This document shows, piece after piece, positions 11,273 to 22,689 of a stretch of 64,000 nucleotides of DNA. The translations under genes and the position numbers were made by a program. The stretch's first letter is position 1. The number at the start of each line of letters is the position of its first letter. The notes beneath the pieces were generated by a model that did not search any database, was not told where the DNA came from, and worked only from the letters and a program-made list of their open reading frames with translations. This DNA comes from Rhizoclosmatium globosum (taxonomy: Eukaryota; Chytridiomycota; Chytridiomycetes; Chytridiales; Chytriomycetaceae), in NCBI GenBank assembly GCA_002104985.1, contig MCGO01000040.1:62001-126000 (forward strand). Reading direction: 5' to 3'.

Positions 11273-11626
11273 GTTTTTTGAGTTCTTTTATTCGTGCATT
11301 GTTTGTTCTCACATTATCTAGCATCACCGAAGCTTTGTTGGCTGAAGTTTTGGGTGGTGCTGGTGCACTGTTGCAGATGTTATGGAACTTCGATTAAATG
11401 GATGTTTTACATCTTTGAGCTGTCACATTCTGGGTTTTTTTTTAAGACAATATATTTATTATAAAATTGGTGATTCGGTAGATTGGTTCATTTACTGTGA
11501 TGGTATAACAGTACTTTCTCGTAGCAATATCATAGTAACTTTAAGTTTAAAATCTGGTTTTTCAAATCTGCCTTTCCTTCCTCTTTCTCCTTCTTCTTTC
11601 TTTATTATAATAAATCCCAGAAAAAG
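11273..11626. other. AT-rich spacer upstream of RTF1
   Basis: About 350 bp between the edge of the duplication and the RTF1 start, rich in T runs and pyrimidine tracts just before the ATG. I see no gene. It presumably contains the RTF1 promoter. Confidence 0.4.
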
Positions 11627-12059
11627 ATGGAGGAGGACTACGACAGTGACATTGACGACGAGCTCCTTGCGCTTGCCGGAGACAGCGGCGGGCGCAGCAC
11701 ATCCAAAGGCACGGGATCCAAGAAGTCGGCACCGGCAAAGAAGTGTGTTGATTGAGTTGGTTGTCCAACCTGAGGCTAAAACTTTCCACTGTTTCAGACG
11801 GCGGCGCGACTCCGACGAAGACGATGACGCAATCGACGAGGACGAGGACGAGGACGACGAGGGAGAGATTGACGATGGCGAGAACGACGCCGAGTACCTG
11901 GAAGTGCAGCGATGGGGCGACGATCTGATGGGCGACGAGAAGGACCGGCGCATGTACGTAGCCCAGCCTTTGTTCTTTGTTCTTTGTTCTTTGTTCTTTA
12001 TCTAGTGTACTTGGTTGGCGTGGTTTACGTGGTTTACTTGCTTCTAACCATCCATCAAC

Positions 12060-12090
<31 letters not shown>

Positions 12091-13642
12091 TTGACACAGG
12101 CTCGCCGCAATGACCGCCCTCGAGCGCGAGTCGTTTCTCGCAGACCGAGCCGAGCGCCGCCAGGTCATTCTCGACAGAATCGAACTCAAGCGCAAAGTCC
12201 GGTCTGCCGCAGCCGGGTCTTCCGCTTCCGCCGCCGCCGCTTCCGCAAACGCCCGACGAACATCGTCCCGCCGCGACGACAAATCAAATAAAACATCAAA
12301 GTCGCTCAACCAACTCAAACGCCAACGCACGGAAAAATCATCGAAAAAGTCGGCTGTTTCCTCTGACAATTTGGACCGTCGCCGTCGCTCTTACGACTCG
12401 GACTCGGATGCATCATCTCGAAGACGATCTCGTTCACGTTCTCGGTCCCGTTCCCGCTCTCGTTCTCGCTCAAGAGACAGATACCGCTCCTCGTCTCGAC
12501 GCGACGACTCCCGTGATAGAAGAAGAAGAAACAGATCAGACTCGGAAAATGATTCGGACGAAGATGAAGATTTCAGACGCGAAAAGAGGGAAAATGAGAA
12601 AATTGGTCTTGATATTGTCCGTCAGATTTGTGTTTCTCGTGATGATTTGGAGAAATTCATGTTTACAAAGAATTTTGCGGACCTTGTTGTTGGTAAGTAT
12701 TAGCGGATCGTTGGAATATCCCATGGAACTTACTTTAAACACGTAGGCTGCTACGTCCGTATCGTTTTTGGCATGGATCCAGAGACAAAGTCCCAAAAGT
12801 ACAGACTCTGTAGAGTCGTGGATGTATCAGAACGCGAAAAGCCCTATAAAATGGGAAACACTGTGTCCAATAAGTTATTGCATCTTGCGTACGGATCATT
12901 CAAAGAAAAGGCATTCACTATGGACATTGTCTCAAACCAATCACCCAATCAAGACGAATATTCTCGGTACATGCCGCATTAGGAACTGAAAGCATGACAA
13001 CCTTGAGAGAAGCTCAGTACAAAATTGAAGACTTGACTAAAATGCGAAACCACGTCTTTAGCAATGTACCACTCACGCCCTTCCTTCATTTCCACAATTT
13101 CTAACACCATCTAAACAGGAAGAAATCGAAGAAATAATCGCCCAGAAAAAGTCCCTTTCCAAAACACCTACAAACATTGCTGCAGAGAAACTCGCCATCC
13201 AACGACACCTCGACGAAGCACGTGACAACCAAGATTATGAAACGATCGCAAAGCTTGAAAAACGCATGTCACAGTTGGATGAACTGGCACAGGAAAAGCG
13301 TGAATCCACGACGAGTAAACTCGAGAGTTTTGCGAAATTGAATGAAAAGAATCGGTTGGCGCAGTTTGAGGCGGCAAGACAAGCCGAGATTGAGTTTAAG
13401 ATGATGAAAAAGGGAGGTGCTGCTGCCGCTGCCGCTGCTCAGAATGCATTGACGGAAGCTGCAGAGAAGTGAGTTCCTCCCCCGACACTTACGGTCCATA
13501 CCTTTAACTTACCCTTGATATCAATTATAGGAAAAACGCCAAGCAGAAGCAAAAGACGCAATTGGATCCCAATAACTTGGAAGTCTTGGTGTTTATGCGG
13601 GATCCATTCTTTGATAACTTGGATCTATCGGATTTGATGTAA
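11627..13642 (+). CDS. RTF1: RNA polymerase-associated protein Rtf1 (PAF1 complex, Plus3 domain)
   Basis: Exons 11627-11742, 11798-11954, 12100-12692, 12747-about 13065, 13119-13468 and 13531-13642. The N-terminal part is acidic (DEDEDEDDEGEIDDGEND). The conserved LAAMTALERESFLADRAERR block follows, then an SR-rich stretch, then the Plus3 domain: FMFTKNFADLVVGCYVRIVFG, YRLCRVVDV, MGNTVSNKLL. After it come the IEEIIAQKKSL helix and a coiled coil, and the protein ends in NLDLSDLM. Plus3 domains bind phosphorylated Spt5 and recruit the PAF complex for H2B ubiquitylation. One break: the frame ends in a stop at about 12980, while the natural continuation (ALGTESMTTLREAQ) is one base out of register. 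This fits a missing base near 12974; a 41-nt intron ending CCTTGAG is the alternative. Intron 2 holds a CA microsatellite. Confidence 0.9.
12059..12086. repeat. (CA)n microsatellite in RTF1 intron 2
   Basis: About 14 CA units lie about 13 bp before the intron acceptor. A short run of TTTGTTC repeats lies earlier in the same intron, near its donor at 11955. Confidence 0.95.
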
Positions 13643-13819
13643 ACTCAATAAACACTATTGTGTGACCATCAAGATGTAGATGATTGCTGCCTTAGCTGTG
13701 TTGCCATCCTCGGTGTTGCAGTGTTACTAATAACAAATACTGGCAAAATATAGATTGAAAGACTCACACTGACTGTTTCTCATCTAATTCTCTCTCAAAA
13801 TGCAGTGTCCCAATTGATA

Positions 13820-14339
13820 ATGACCCGTCGACAGCCACAGCAAGCCCAAAAGGGAGTTTGTTTTTTCCCACGTTGGAAAGTGTTTGCAATGCCACCATTC
13901 ACCCCGCCGTCATCACCCACGCCTTCAGCAACCTCTGAAGGCAACGGAACCTTTGCCCATTCCCTCCTCCTCGCTTTAGCATCCTATGGATTCTGTGTCG
14001 TCAGCGGCGTCTTGTAAGCAGCCTCCCTTTGATCACCGCTTAATTGGCCCTGCTGTAACTCACCCCCCCTCGTTCCCCAGTGGGTCCCCCGTGTACCTCC
14101 TTGTTGCATTCATCATGATCGATTCGTACAAGAACAGACATCTTATCCAAACGGGGAAGGGTCCTGAGCAAACGTCTGTGTCCCACGAGTTGCGATGGCT
14201 TGAAGAACTGTCGGTACACCACTTGCACCAGGCCTCTGGAGAGGAAGGGGGGCAGCAAGAGGATGGAAAAGAGGTTGTTGGGTCTGGTACGCTTCCTGAA
14301 AGTGTATTCCCGGACTTGAGTGAACATCAGAAATATTGA
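13820..14339 (+). CDS. Small predicted two-helix membrane protein, unknown
   Basis: Exon 1 (13820-14013) and exon 2 (14081-14339) join in phase 2 over a 67-nt intron with GTAAGC donor and TTCCCCAG acceptor, giving about 150 residues. There is a basic N-terminus, a hydrophobic segment near residues 50-65 (HSLLLALASYGFCVVSGV) that crosses the splice, and a second hydrophobic stretch (VYLLVAFIMI). A polar, acidic C-terminus ends in SEHQKY. I do not recognise a family. The splice linking two hydrophobic segments supports it as a gene. The long antisense frame at 14040-14618 is its shadow. Confidence 0.45.
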
Positions 14340-16359
14340 CCCTGGGGGTTTCGGTTCAAGATCTTCACTATATGTCGGCTTTGATTCCACGTCCATAGTG
14401 GCGACGTATTGACAACGACGAGCTGGGGTATCTGGAAATGGGACAGCTGATTGTTGTGTAATCCACGTCAACATTGCCGTAGATTTGGTATAGGCAATTG
14501 ATAACGCGTTTTTAAATAAATTATATCTAGAAGTTGCGTGCATAATTGTTCTTGAATTGATAACGATTGTTGGTCCAGGTTTGGAATCAACAGATCGACA
14601 CCGAATCGGTGCCAACAATTTACCAACATGCTACGTCTGCAATTGCCATAAAATTGTTATCAATATGTTGTATTAAATTGTGGCCTTTTATTGGCTTCAG
14701 TACTGCTTCAAAACTTGGTATAAAATAGGTCAGAGAAGTCGACACCAAAGTTAACACGATTGTCTCTATAGACCCCCCCTCACTATTTCACGTCTGATTA
14801 GCGTAGTACTCGTGTTGAGATTTGACGGCGCTAAGGGTTGTAGAAAGTTAGTCGATCAGTAAAGACTAAAAATGCCAAATAGCTGCACATTATTGGATTT
14901 TATTCTGAACTAAATCGCAAGTATCTTATGCAGTGTAACATTATTTAGTAGGTCTTCCAGAGCATCCCGAACCCATAACCAGGGACAGGAATCAGCGTTG
15001 GACGTGAAAGAAGAGACGATGGAACTGGTGTTGTTTACAAATACGCGTACAAAAGGCTGTGAAGGTTAGAGGCACAGGTTAGAAGATTGACACTATCAAT
15101 ATCAATATAATTGTTCCTCACCGTCTCTCTCTCCAACTACACGTTAGATCTGGCCTTCGAACACATTTACTTGTTGAAAAGGCGAAAGTGCACGTCACGT
15201 ATGGAACTGGGAAGCTGAACTAATTGTGTTCCGAGAAGGATTACTTTAGAAGCATTAGATTTAAGCAATCCAGAATTTGCAAGGGGTGGTATTTCTGAGT
15301 GTTACGTTTAGAGACAAGAATGGCCAAAAACAATCGTCACATTTGCAATCTTCGGCGGTCACAGTATAGATCAAACTTAACGATGCGTAGCACTTCCATA
15401 AGTAGGAAGTAACAATGGCCCACTGATTGTAGATTCGAGCTGTATATAGAGAGTAAGAATAGGATCTGTCTGAAGAGAAGGAGCCAAAGTAAAAACGATG
15501 GAGATTAGACATTCTTACCATCATTCTTTGTAAAGAACACGCACAAAATGGTGGAGTTGCAAGACGGTCATAGCGACAGGGTTGGCAAAGAATTGAGAGC
15601 CGACGTGTACAAGAGCACTGTTGAGGTGAGTAAACGTGCAAAGCGGTGTAAGAGGCGTACAAGGATACGACATTCGACGAGAGCGACGAGGATGACAAGT
15701 TTGAGTTTGAAGCCGAAGCACCAATAGAATAGTAAAGAGAACGGTCCGGGGCTTTGTTTGTTTTCGAGAACGAGAGTGGGAGGGAAGTGGTCACTGATTA
15801 AAAACAAAGTAAATAAGGTGGCAAGCTGTGAGGTACGTACTGTTGATTCTGCAGCGGTAGAAGCGGCGACTGAAATTGAACAAAAGACGTGTGAGTGGTA
15901 GCCAATCGACCGAGACCACAATTTCAATTACACTGATTTGATTTGATAAGCGGACACTTCCAAAGGCAGCGACGCCCTCGAAAAACAGAATTTAATCAAG
16001 TCACGAATGGGACTTCACAGGCCACTGCCTTCGGCCGAGTTCAGACAGGGGCGCTCTATTTTCGAGTGCGGACTTGGCATTAGACAACAAGAAATTAACG
16101 GGGCAGTGATAACATTGGTGTTGCATAATAAGGTACGAGTCTTAAACAGGTTTTGAAGTAGGTTATTTGAGCTCTTGATCGCCATTCAATTGACGGGTGT
16201 GCGCCGTTTCACTCACCAAAACCCAGTGGGCGCCGGCCCCTGAGCAACTGTATGTCGAACAGCCGCCGATTCTTGATTCATGCTTAGAGAATGCAGGAGC
16301 AGAATGGATGGACAAGATGAAGAGGTGTGTAGGACGAGTGAAAAAAAGCGAAGTTTTAA
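14340..16359. other. Gene-poor 2-kb stretch
   Basis: Apart from the weak small gene at 15548-15732, I see no convincing exon here. Antisense frames at 15261-15794 and 15568-15927 lack domains and good splice partners. It may be old, decayed transposon flank, since the intact transposase gene begins at its right edge. I found no terminal inverted repeats by eye. Confidence 0.4.
15548..15732 (+). CDS. Possible small acidic protein (about 48 residues)
   Basis: Exon 15548-15625 (MVELQDGHSDRVGKELRADV and onward) would join 15664-15732 over a 38-nt GTGAGT...ACAAG intron. The second exon encodes an acidic tail, DESDEDDKFEFEAEAPIE, before a TAG. The composition and clean end look coding, but the intron is shorter than most here and no family is recognised. 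It could equally be the 3' end of a longer gene whose upstream exons I cannot see. Confidence 0.25.
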
Positions 16360-19300
16360 TTACACATAAAATCGATTCACGAAAAAGAATGGATTCAAGG
16401 ACGGATTCTCTTCTTCGTATTCAAAATCTTTGACAAGCATCACCTCTCTTGTTATTAATTCCAAAGGCAGAATTTTAGCAGTGTTTCCGAGCCTTACTCG
16501 TTGATACCCGAATTTTTCTGTACCATTCTCATACATTTGAATCAATACGCAACAACCATACACATCTTTGCTTGTTTTTCTCTTTACTCTTGATGCAGAG
16601 ATAATGGCAATTACTTTCCCGAACAAGTAGCCAGCAGTTATGTTGGACTTTTCCAACATCACATTTGAATATCTTGGTCTACCATGAAAACAGGGATTTG
16701 ACAGAAGACGGCTATTAGACCCAGCTTTGATAGCTTGGCTGTGGAATCGCAGGTATTTCAAAGGCTTCAATCCAACTTCAATGCCAGAATCTTCAACATT
16801 TGTATCATCGTCTGGACATTCAGAGTCACAATTCTTCTGCAACAAATCCTGTGAATGATTCAATAACACCACAAAGTCTTTAAGAAGCTTCTCCAACGCC
16901 TCAAACACTTGTGCGGTCTCATCTTCGCCCTTTCCTGCTTCCTGTAGTCCGTCCAAGATAGATTGAACATATTCATTGCCATTTACAGATTCTGAAATGG
17001 TCATACTTGTGGTATAACCATTTTTGCAGACAACATGATCAACCTGAATAACGTGTAGTTGTCCGATGACGCGATCTCCAGTTTCTATAATAACAGGACT
17101 GCACTCTTCTTCCTCTGCTAAGGAAGCAATAAATGCTGTTAATTGGGTGGAGCGTGCTTCCTATACACCAGCATTAGTATTTCTGTAGGTTAAGTATACA
17201 CGCACATTCCGAGAGAGTTGCTTATCAATGTCTCGCTTGTTTGATTGCCCTCTGTAATGAACTTTTGACTCAGTGTGTTTGTGCTCAGAAGTTTCAGCAC
17301 TGTAGTTTTTTGGGCTCCCATCTCGAATAATACGGTCCGGAAGGTGCAGTAGATTGTGACTTTTTGGATATTCAAGGTTCTTTCCAAGGTCCTTATACAT
17401 TTCAAAAAAACCTTCACCGTAATCTATTGCAAGTTGAAGTAACGAGTTAATTTTAGAAAGAGGGATCTCATCCAAGGCGCAGATGGCCTTGATCTCAAGA
17501 TATGGCTGAATCATGGCAGTAAATGATTTCATATGCTCCTCTATCATCTTCTAATTTAGAATATAAGTCTTCGACAAGACAGAACCCAAACCTGACAACA
17601 ACCCAATAACCATAAGTGGGAGTACATTGGTAATATTTGAGCGTTCATATGCAGTCAACGCACAGCCAGGAACTACAGGATTAGTTGGCATTCGAAAGTT
17701 GCTGACTCTTGGGCATTCAGAATATCGATTCTCAAGTGTTTTCTTGATTTGAGCAACAGATCCCTTGTAATTTGCTTTCCAAAAGACAAGCAGTAACTCA
17801 AAGATGTGCTCGTCAAGGCCTGCAAAATGATGAAGTGCATAGTCGGGTGGAAACGCTTTGAATAATTCAGCACCACTGTTGGTGAACGTTCAGAACAACT
17901 GGGATTTAAGAACACATACATCAGTCCTGAAAATGCATTTGTTGTTCCCGTGTGCAAGGACACAGCCTTGATGCGTTTGATGTTGTTTGAATTTAGGATT
18001 TCATTCATACGATCCTCTGTACGTTTTTTCAAGGTGTAGTCTTCATTGAGCATACCATGGTACGCATCCAGTTTTTCCTCAGCTTCTTCGTTGTTAACCC
18101 ACTCTCCAAATGAAGTATAGCTCAAGTATTCCTTCTGCACAAGGCATTCAATACAAGGACAGTGACCATTTGCACCATACATCAAAGCAGCCTGCCAATG
18201 TTCCTGTAAATCTGCAACTAGACCATAGAATCGAGGGAAAAAATGTTCCAACTTTCCATTCACCATTGTTTTGAATCCAGTTCTTTGATATTTCTTCACA
18301 GTTGCCAACATCAATTCATCAGCTGCGTGAAACGAGTTTCTTCGGGCTTGTTTACACGCTTCTGATCCACGCTCTTCAGTACTGAGCTTTTTTCCCCACA
18401 ACACATGATAACCAATAACCTTCATAGATTCCGGTTTGTTTCGAAGGGCTCGGGGAATGTTCATTATGCCTCCATACATGGGATGAACAAGTGCCTTATT
18501 CAAACCATCCAATCTTGATTTATCATGAGAAAACACAATTCCTAACAGCTTCCCGCCAGGAGGTAGGGAAGCCTCTTGCTCTTCAAACCAAGAACTTGTG
18601 TCAATGTCACCGAAGACTCGTTCAGGGATACCATCAGTAATAACTGTTTTTGGATTGTGATGAAAAAGCATTTCCTCATAGTATTCATCAATTAGCTCCA
18701 AAATCCAATCCAGAGAGTCTCGATGTTGGAACTTAAATTCTTCGTTTTCGTATGTGCCAATAACAGTTTCTTCAAAGGCACCCGCCTGAGAAAACCGTGC
18801 ATCAGAGCCAATTGTGTCAAAACCATGCTGAATATTTGGAGGAGTATCTGTCGGAATAAACGTTGGATGTGATTTGAAAAAATTGAGCAGCCGATTCCAG
18901 AATATGTCCGATTTGCCATGATTAGCAGCAACAAACAACATAAAGTCTAGGTACGATTGGTTTGGACAGGGGTGAAACGGATTATTATCTGAGGGGTCTT
19001 CTTGCATCAGATCCTTGTTCAACAAATCTTCAAGATTCTGTACATTTTTCAAACTATGCAAGCTATGAGAGACTAATGGAATATGGCTCGGAACAAGAAT
19101 TGGTGGTTGAATAAATGCACAGTTTGATTGAGCAGGAGACGACGGTGATAGTTGATAATCTAAAATACGTTAGAAAGGAGCTGTTTATAAGAAATAGAAA
19201 CCATTGTCCACTGTAAAAGAGCCTTTATCTTGAATATTTGTTGGAGGCGGAGGATTCAAGTCTTGGTTCCGTAACTCAACCTTGTTGCGTTTTATTACTT

Positions 19301-19514
19301 GAGAGTCCCGTATGGCCTCGTCTTGGCTAGATTGGTTTCGTTTGTGCAATTTCCCAGCATAATGTGACTTGTACGCTCCATTAGTTTGAAATGACTGCCT
19401 GCAAAGTAGACATTCAAGTGGCTTGCCGGCATACGGCAACAATGGCTGAGATTCAAAGTCGGATTCTTCTTCGCTTGATTCACCAAAAGCGGAGGCTCCT
19501 GTTGACAGATCCAT
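16360..19514 (-). mobile_element. Plavaka-type (KDZ superfamily) DNA transposon transposase gene, intact
   Basis: Five exons (19514-19202, 19159-17920, 17875-17611, 17550-17206, 17160-16360) join without any stop to give 987 residues. Introns are 42, 44, 60 and 45 nt. An N-terminal C2H2 finger (CLLCRQSF..NGAYKSHYAGKLH) is followed by the large domain typical of Plavaka transposases. That domain includes VNGKLEHFFPRFYGLVADLQEHW, a Cys cluster CPCIECLVQKE, then FKAFPPDYALHHFAGLDEHI. The late HTESKVHYRGQSNKRD block is where these proteins have a conserved H/E..K..R.SNKRD stretch. Plavaka elements are cut-and-paste DNA transposons of fungi. Element ends were not found, so only the gene is delimited. 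An unbroken frame of full length suggests recent activity. Confidence 0.75.
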
Positions 19515-19761
19515 TTTGAGGAAATTGTTCTTAGAACTTTTGAGAATGAATGATTGGTCTTCTGAAGTTGACGAGCCTGTCCCCGGAGGATTGGTTCCAC
19601 CAGGTTCTCCAAGAGCAATCGAACAGGCGGCATTTACGTTGAAAGTAACAGGTGAAATTGTGGTGTAGTGATTGTATGTTCTGACAATATTGAATTGATC
19701 AGTCGCTGCTGCCCGCAGTGCATCCCTTAAAAGAAGTCGATTGGAGGAGCAGAACGATTCA

Positions 19762-20918
19762 ATGGAGAAAAAGTTGATACGAATCGAGGCACAGAATGAT
19801 CACATTATTGATCAAAACGACCTTGCGTCAACCATTGCCGTTGCCGCCCTTAACTATCAGCTCCAAACTGGCAGAGCACTTCGAAATTTTAATGAAACCT
19901 TGAAACTTGCCGTCGCCAGTATGCCCAAGCCAAGCCTGTTAAGTTACAATGAACTGTGTAAATCGGTCAGTCATTGACTGAATGCCTTACACGTCACTCA
20001 ATTATGCTATAGACTTCAATCGCAACTGATATGTACGCTGTTGCACGTACAAATCTTTTCATGACACTTCCTGAAGCGGAGGATTGGATTGAAGAATGGC
20101 TTAGGGGGCAAGTGCCGGTACTCTTTGATATGGCGATTGTTGCTAAGGTTCGCGAAGTAAAGCAACATGCATCAAAGGTTAGTGTTTCGTATAATCAAAC
20201 AGCTGGGCTTATAATGGTAGATTCTCGAAATGACAGGAAATGCGAAAGAGGCAATCAACAAACGTGTTAAAGCGAAAATCGCCAAACTACATGACATTCC
20301 TGATAGTGTGCGTGTGAAACACAAACAAACTAACACAATACAGGCGCAAAGAAACGAATTTACGACAAACCCCCACGTTGTTGCAGCAAAAGCCCATTAC
20401 CTTCCAAACAATATTTCTGTGGTTCTGATCGCAAAGTCTTCTAACTTCAAAACACTTGTTGCTGATTGCAGTCACTGTCCAGGGCAAAAAACAGTCACGC
20501 TGAACGAACACGAGGCCTCGTTTGTATATGCAGCAATGCAATGCTATTTCAGTGCTCATTCATTGTCGGATTCACGTCCGATTAAACGATACATGGAAGA
20601 ATACAAAAATCGGCCACGTGGTCAAGGAGCTACTGCGTTGGGAAGTACAACCTTTCCAGGTAACTACTTTGAGACTTGAGGGGAAATTGTACCGCATTGG
20701 AATTTGTTGTTCATTTTGAAATTACCACGTTTGAACCAATAAAGAGCTCTTGGTTATAGGTTGTGAATCTATCAACACTATACCCAATCTATTTCATATT
20801 AACGTTCCACAAGGTATCCAAGTTGAGAACTGATGCCGAATTTATGGACGGCGTTCGTCGCCGATTCCACACCGATTTTTTGTCTCGAGTCATTGCCAAC
20901 ATCTCCATCCCACTTTAG
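19762..20918 (+). CDS. Unknown gene divergent from the Plavaka transposase
   Basis: Supported exons are 19762-19965, 20013-20177 and 20221-about 20600. An in-frame 36-nt stretch at 20305-20340 looks like an intron (GTGCGT..CTAAC..ACAG). A last exon ends DAEFMDGVRRRFHTDFLSRV...SIPL* at 20918. The first exon is helical and coiled-coil-like. The middle has a CSHC-type motif (DCSHCPGQK). The reading frame between 20600 and 20660 changes in a way I cannot resolve. It starts only about 250 bp from the transposase start, on the other strand. It may be a second gene of the transposon, or the host gene beside which the element inserted. No family is recognised. Confidence 0.4.
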
Positions 20919-21209
20919 CGCATCAAATCCACAACAAATCAACACAGAAACATCATACAAATACGATGACGAAAACTTGATGTCAACTTGGCACGGCTTT
21001 TCAGTACCAAACTGTCAACAACTCATTTGTGCAGATTCTATGTACTTTATTCGAACTGATTCAATGCAGAAAACCTAAACAAATTTGACAACAACCAAGC
21101 AACGAAAACTCGGCGCCACTTTGGTAGGGTCAAGTTTTGTGATGAAGGCAGGCAGTATTCTTTGCAGCTCAGGCGGAAGGGGCCGGCGAAGCGGCGGTCT
21201 ATTGAACTC

Positions 21210-22583
21210 ATGTCTGCTGATGTTAAACTTAAGCTTGAAAAGATTGGTAGTGAGTTTGAATTGCCTAGTGTTGAGAAGGCGATGGTGGAGGCAGAGGAGA
21301 TGGGGCGTGTTGATGGGCTGTCGGCACAAGATGTGGTCGACTTTATTGAAGCCATCAAATATCTTGTAATTATTGAAGGCGGTGGTGTCTCTATATCTGT
21401 GGATCATGTAATTGGCAGTTGTATTGCTGGAGTTATCTCACACTTTCTTGCACAGATGAAATTGATTCGCTCGTCATTATTTGCATTCACGGACTTGGCA
21501 TTTACTACTACAAGTGATAATGCAAAAGCAAGTCTATTCTGTCTCCAGAAACTCCCATCTCTTCTTTTGAACATACAACTCATCAATCAACGTGCATGTG
21601 AACAAACCGATTTCTCTCAGCAAACTAATGACTCATATCTGGACCTCGCCATTGCAAGCCATTTCATTACAGACAGCCTCTCTCGAGCAGTTGATCTCAT
21701 CACTTCATCTACTTCAAAGTCCTATGACGAGATAATACCCTTCCCTCTCAACGTAGACCATATATCTCAACAAATTCCTCACTATTGGGTCCGCGAGCGA
21801 ATTTGTACACTCCTCGCGTTGACTCTTGGAAACCGTATTCCGGAAGCAACGAAGGAGCTCGTTGACTTTATCCACCAAGTAGTTGAACAAGAGAAACGAG
21901 ACTCTTCTCAAACTCTTACTGGCGACAACAACGACACCGAACTAAACACCAACGACCATCTTGATCCCGACGAGACGTTAATCCATGACTTACAACTAGA
22001 CCCATCATCATCCCCCTTCTTACAACACACACCCAAAACATACCTCCTCTACACATCCTCCATCGACACATTCCTTCCCGTAAACCCCGAAACACCACAC
22101 ATCAGAACCGCAATCGCTCAAATGTCCGCGGTTGGGTTATACCCCAACGACAGATTCATCCTCCTCTGTGCATGGCACGACAAATCCTCAGCACCGCTCC
22201 TTTCCTCCGGCCGCCCGAAATCAAACTTCCTTCCGAACCCGCCTGCCATGCGCGTGGAGCGGCGGAAGTCGTCCATGGCTGTGGAACGGAATCCTGGAGT
22301 GGAGAAGGGACGGAGTCTGTTTCGGTCGTGGTTTGAGAGGGTTGCGTTGGTGCGGTTAGTTGAGATTGTGGATTTGTCGACGCAGAGTGGGGGTAACGGT
22401 GCGGGCCAGTGTTCGAGGATGACTGTGGAGGTTTTGGAGGAGAAGGATGTTGTTGGGTTTGAGTTTTTGGCGGGGATGGGGGGTGGGGATTTGGGGAGAC
22501 TTGTGTTGGAGAATCGGGTGAGGGATTCTTTGAGGTTTGGTGCTGTTCGGGTGGAGGATGAGTTTGTTCGTGCCTTCTTCTGA
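21210..22583 (+). CDS. Unknown helical protein
   Basis: Open frame to a TGA at 22583. The Met at 21210 gives 457 residues. An acceptor-like TTCTTTGCAG just upstream, at about 21163, suggests an earlier 5' exon encoding a basic segment (LRRKGPAKRRSIEL). The first 240 residues are mostly predicted helix. The middle is Asp/Thr-rich and low-complexity (residues about 240-280). The C-terminal third is rich in Gly, Val and Glu and coded with strong G bias. I recognise no domain. Confidence 0.5.
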   Translation: MSADVKLKLEKIGSEFELPSVEKAMVEAEEMGRVDGLSAQDVVDFIEAIKYLVIIEGGGVSISVDHVIGSCIAGVISHFLAQMKLIRSSLFAFTDLAFTTTSDNAKASLFCLQKLPSLLLNIQLINQRACEQTDFSQQTNDSYLDLAIASHFITDSLSRAVDLITSSTSKSYDEIIPFPLNVDHISQQIPHYWVRERICTLLALTLGNRIPEATKELVDFIHQVVEQEKRDSSQTLTGDNNDTELNTNDHLDPDETLIHDLQLDPSSSPFLQHTPKTYLLYTSSIDTFLPVNPETPHIRTAIAQMSAVGLYPNDRFILLCAWHDKSSAPLLSSGRPKSNFLPNPPAMRVERRKSSMAVERNPGVEKGRSLFRSWFERVALVRLVEIVDLSTQSGGNGAGQCSRMTVEVLEEKDVVGFEFLAGMGGGDLGRLVLENRVRDSLRFGAVRVEDEFVRAFF

Positions 22584-22689
22584 GTTCCGACTTGAAGTCA
22601 TTGTTTGATGTTAGAGTAAAATAACAAGTGATTAATGTGAATGAGCTTTGATTTTCGGTATACCATCTGATAAATGACAACTCCACATT

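Noticed and set aside
12957..13000. A 16-nt or 41-nt intron in RTF1 that would bypass the stop at about 12980
   Set aside because: The 16-nt version runs into a stop. The 41-nt version discards residues that look conserved (ALGTESMTTL). A missing base explains the data better, though the 41-nt intron cannot be excluded.
14040..14618. Antisense 192-codon frame
   Set aside because: It overlaps the spliced membrane-protein gene, has no domain and no consistent splice extension.
15261..15927. Two antisense frames of 119 and 177 codons
   Set aside because: Ser/Cys/Tyr-rich low-information translation with no domain. The opposite strand gives a more gene-like, though weak, reading.
22156..22686. 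Antisense Pro/Ser/Gln-rich frame of 176 codons
   Set aside because: It is the shadow of a G-rich coding region on the plus strand. Composition alone explains its length.
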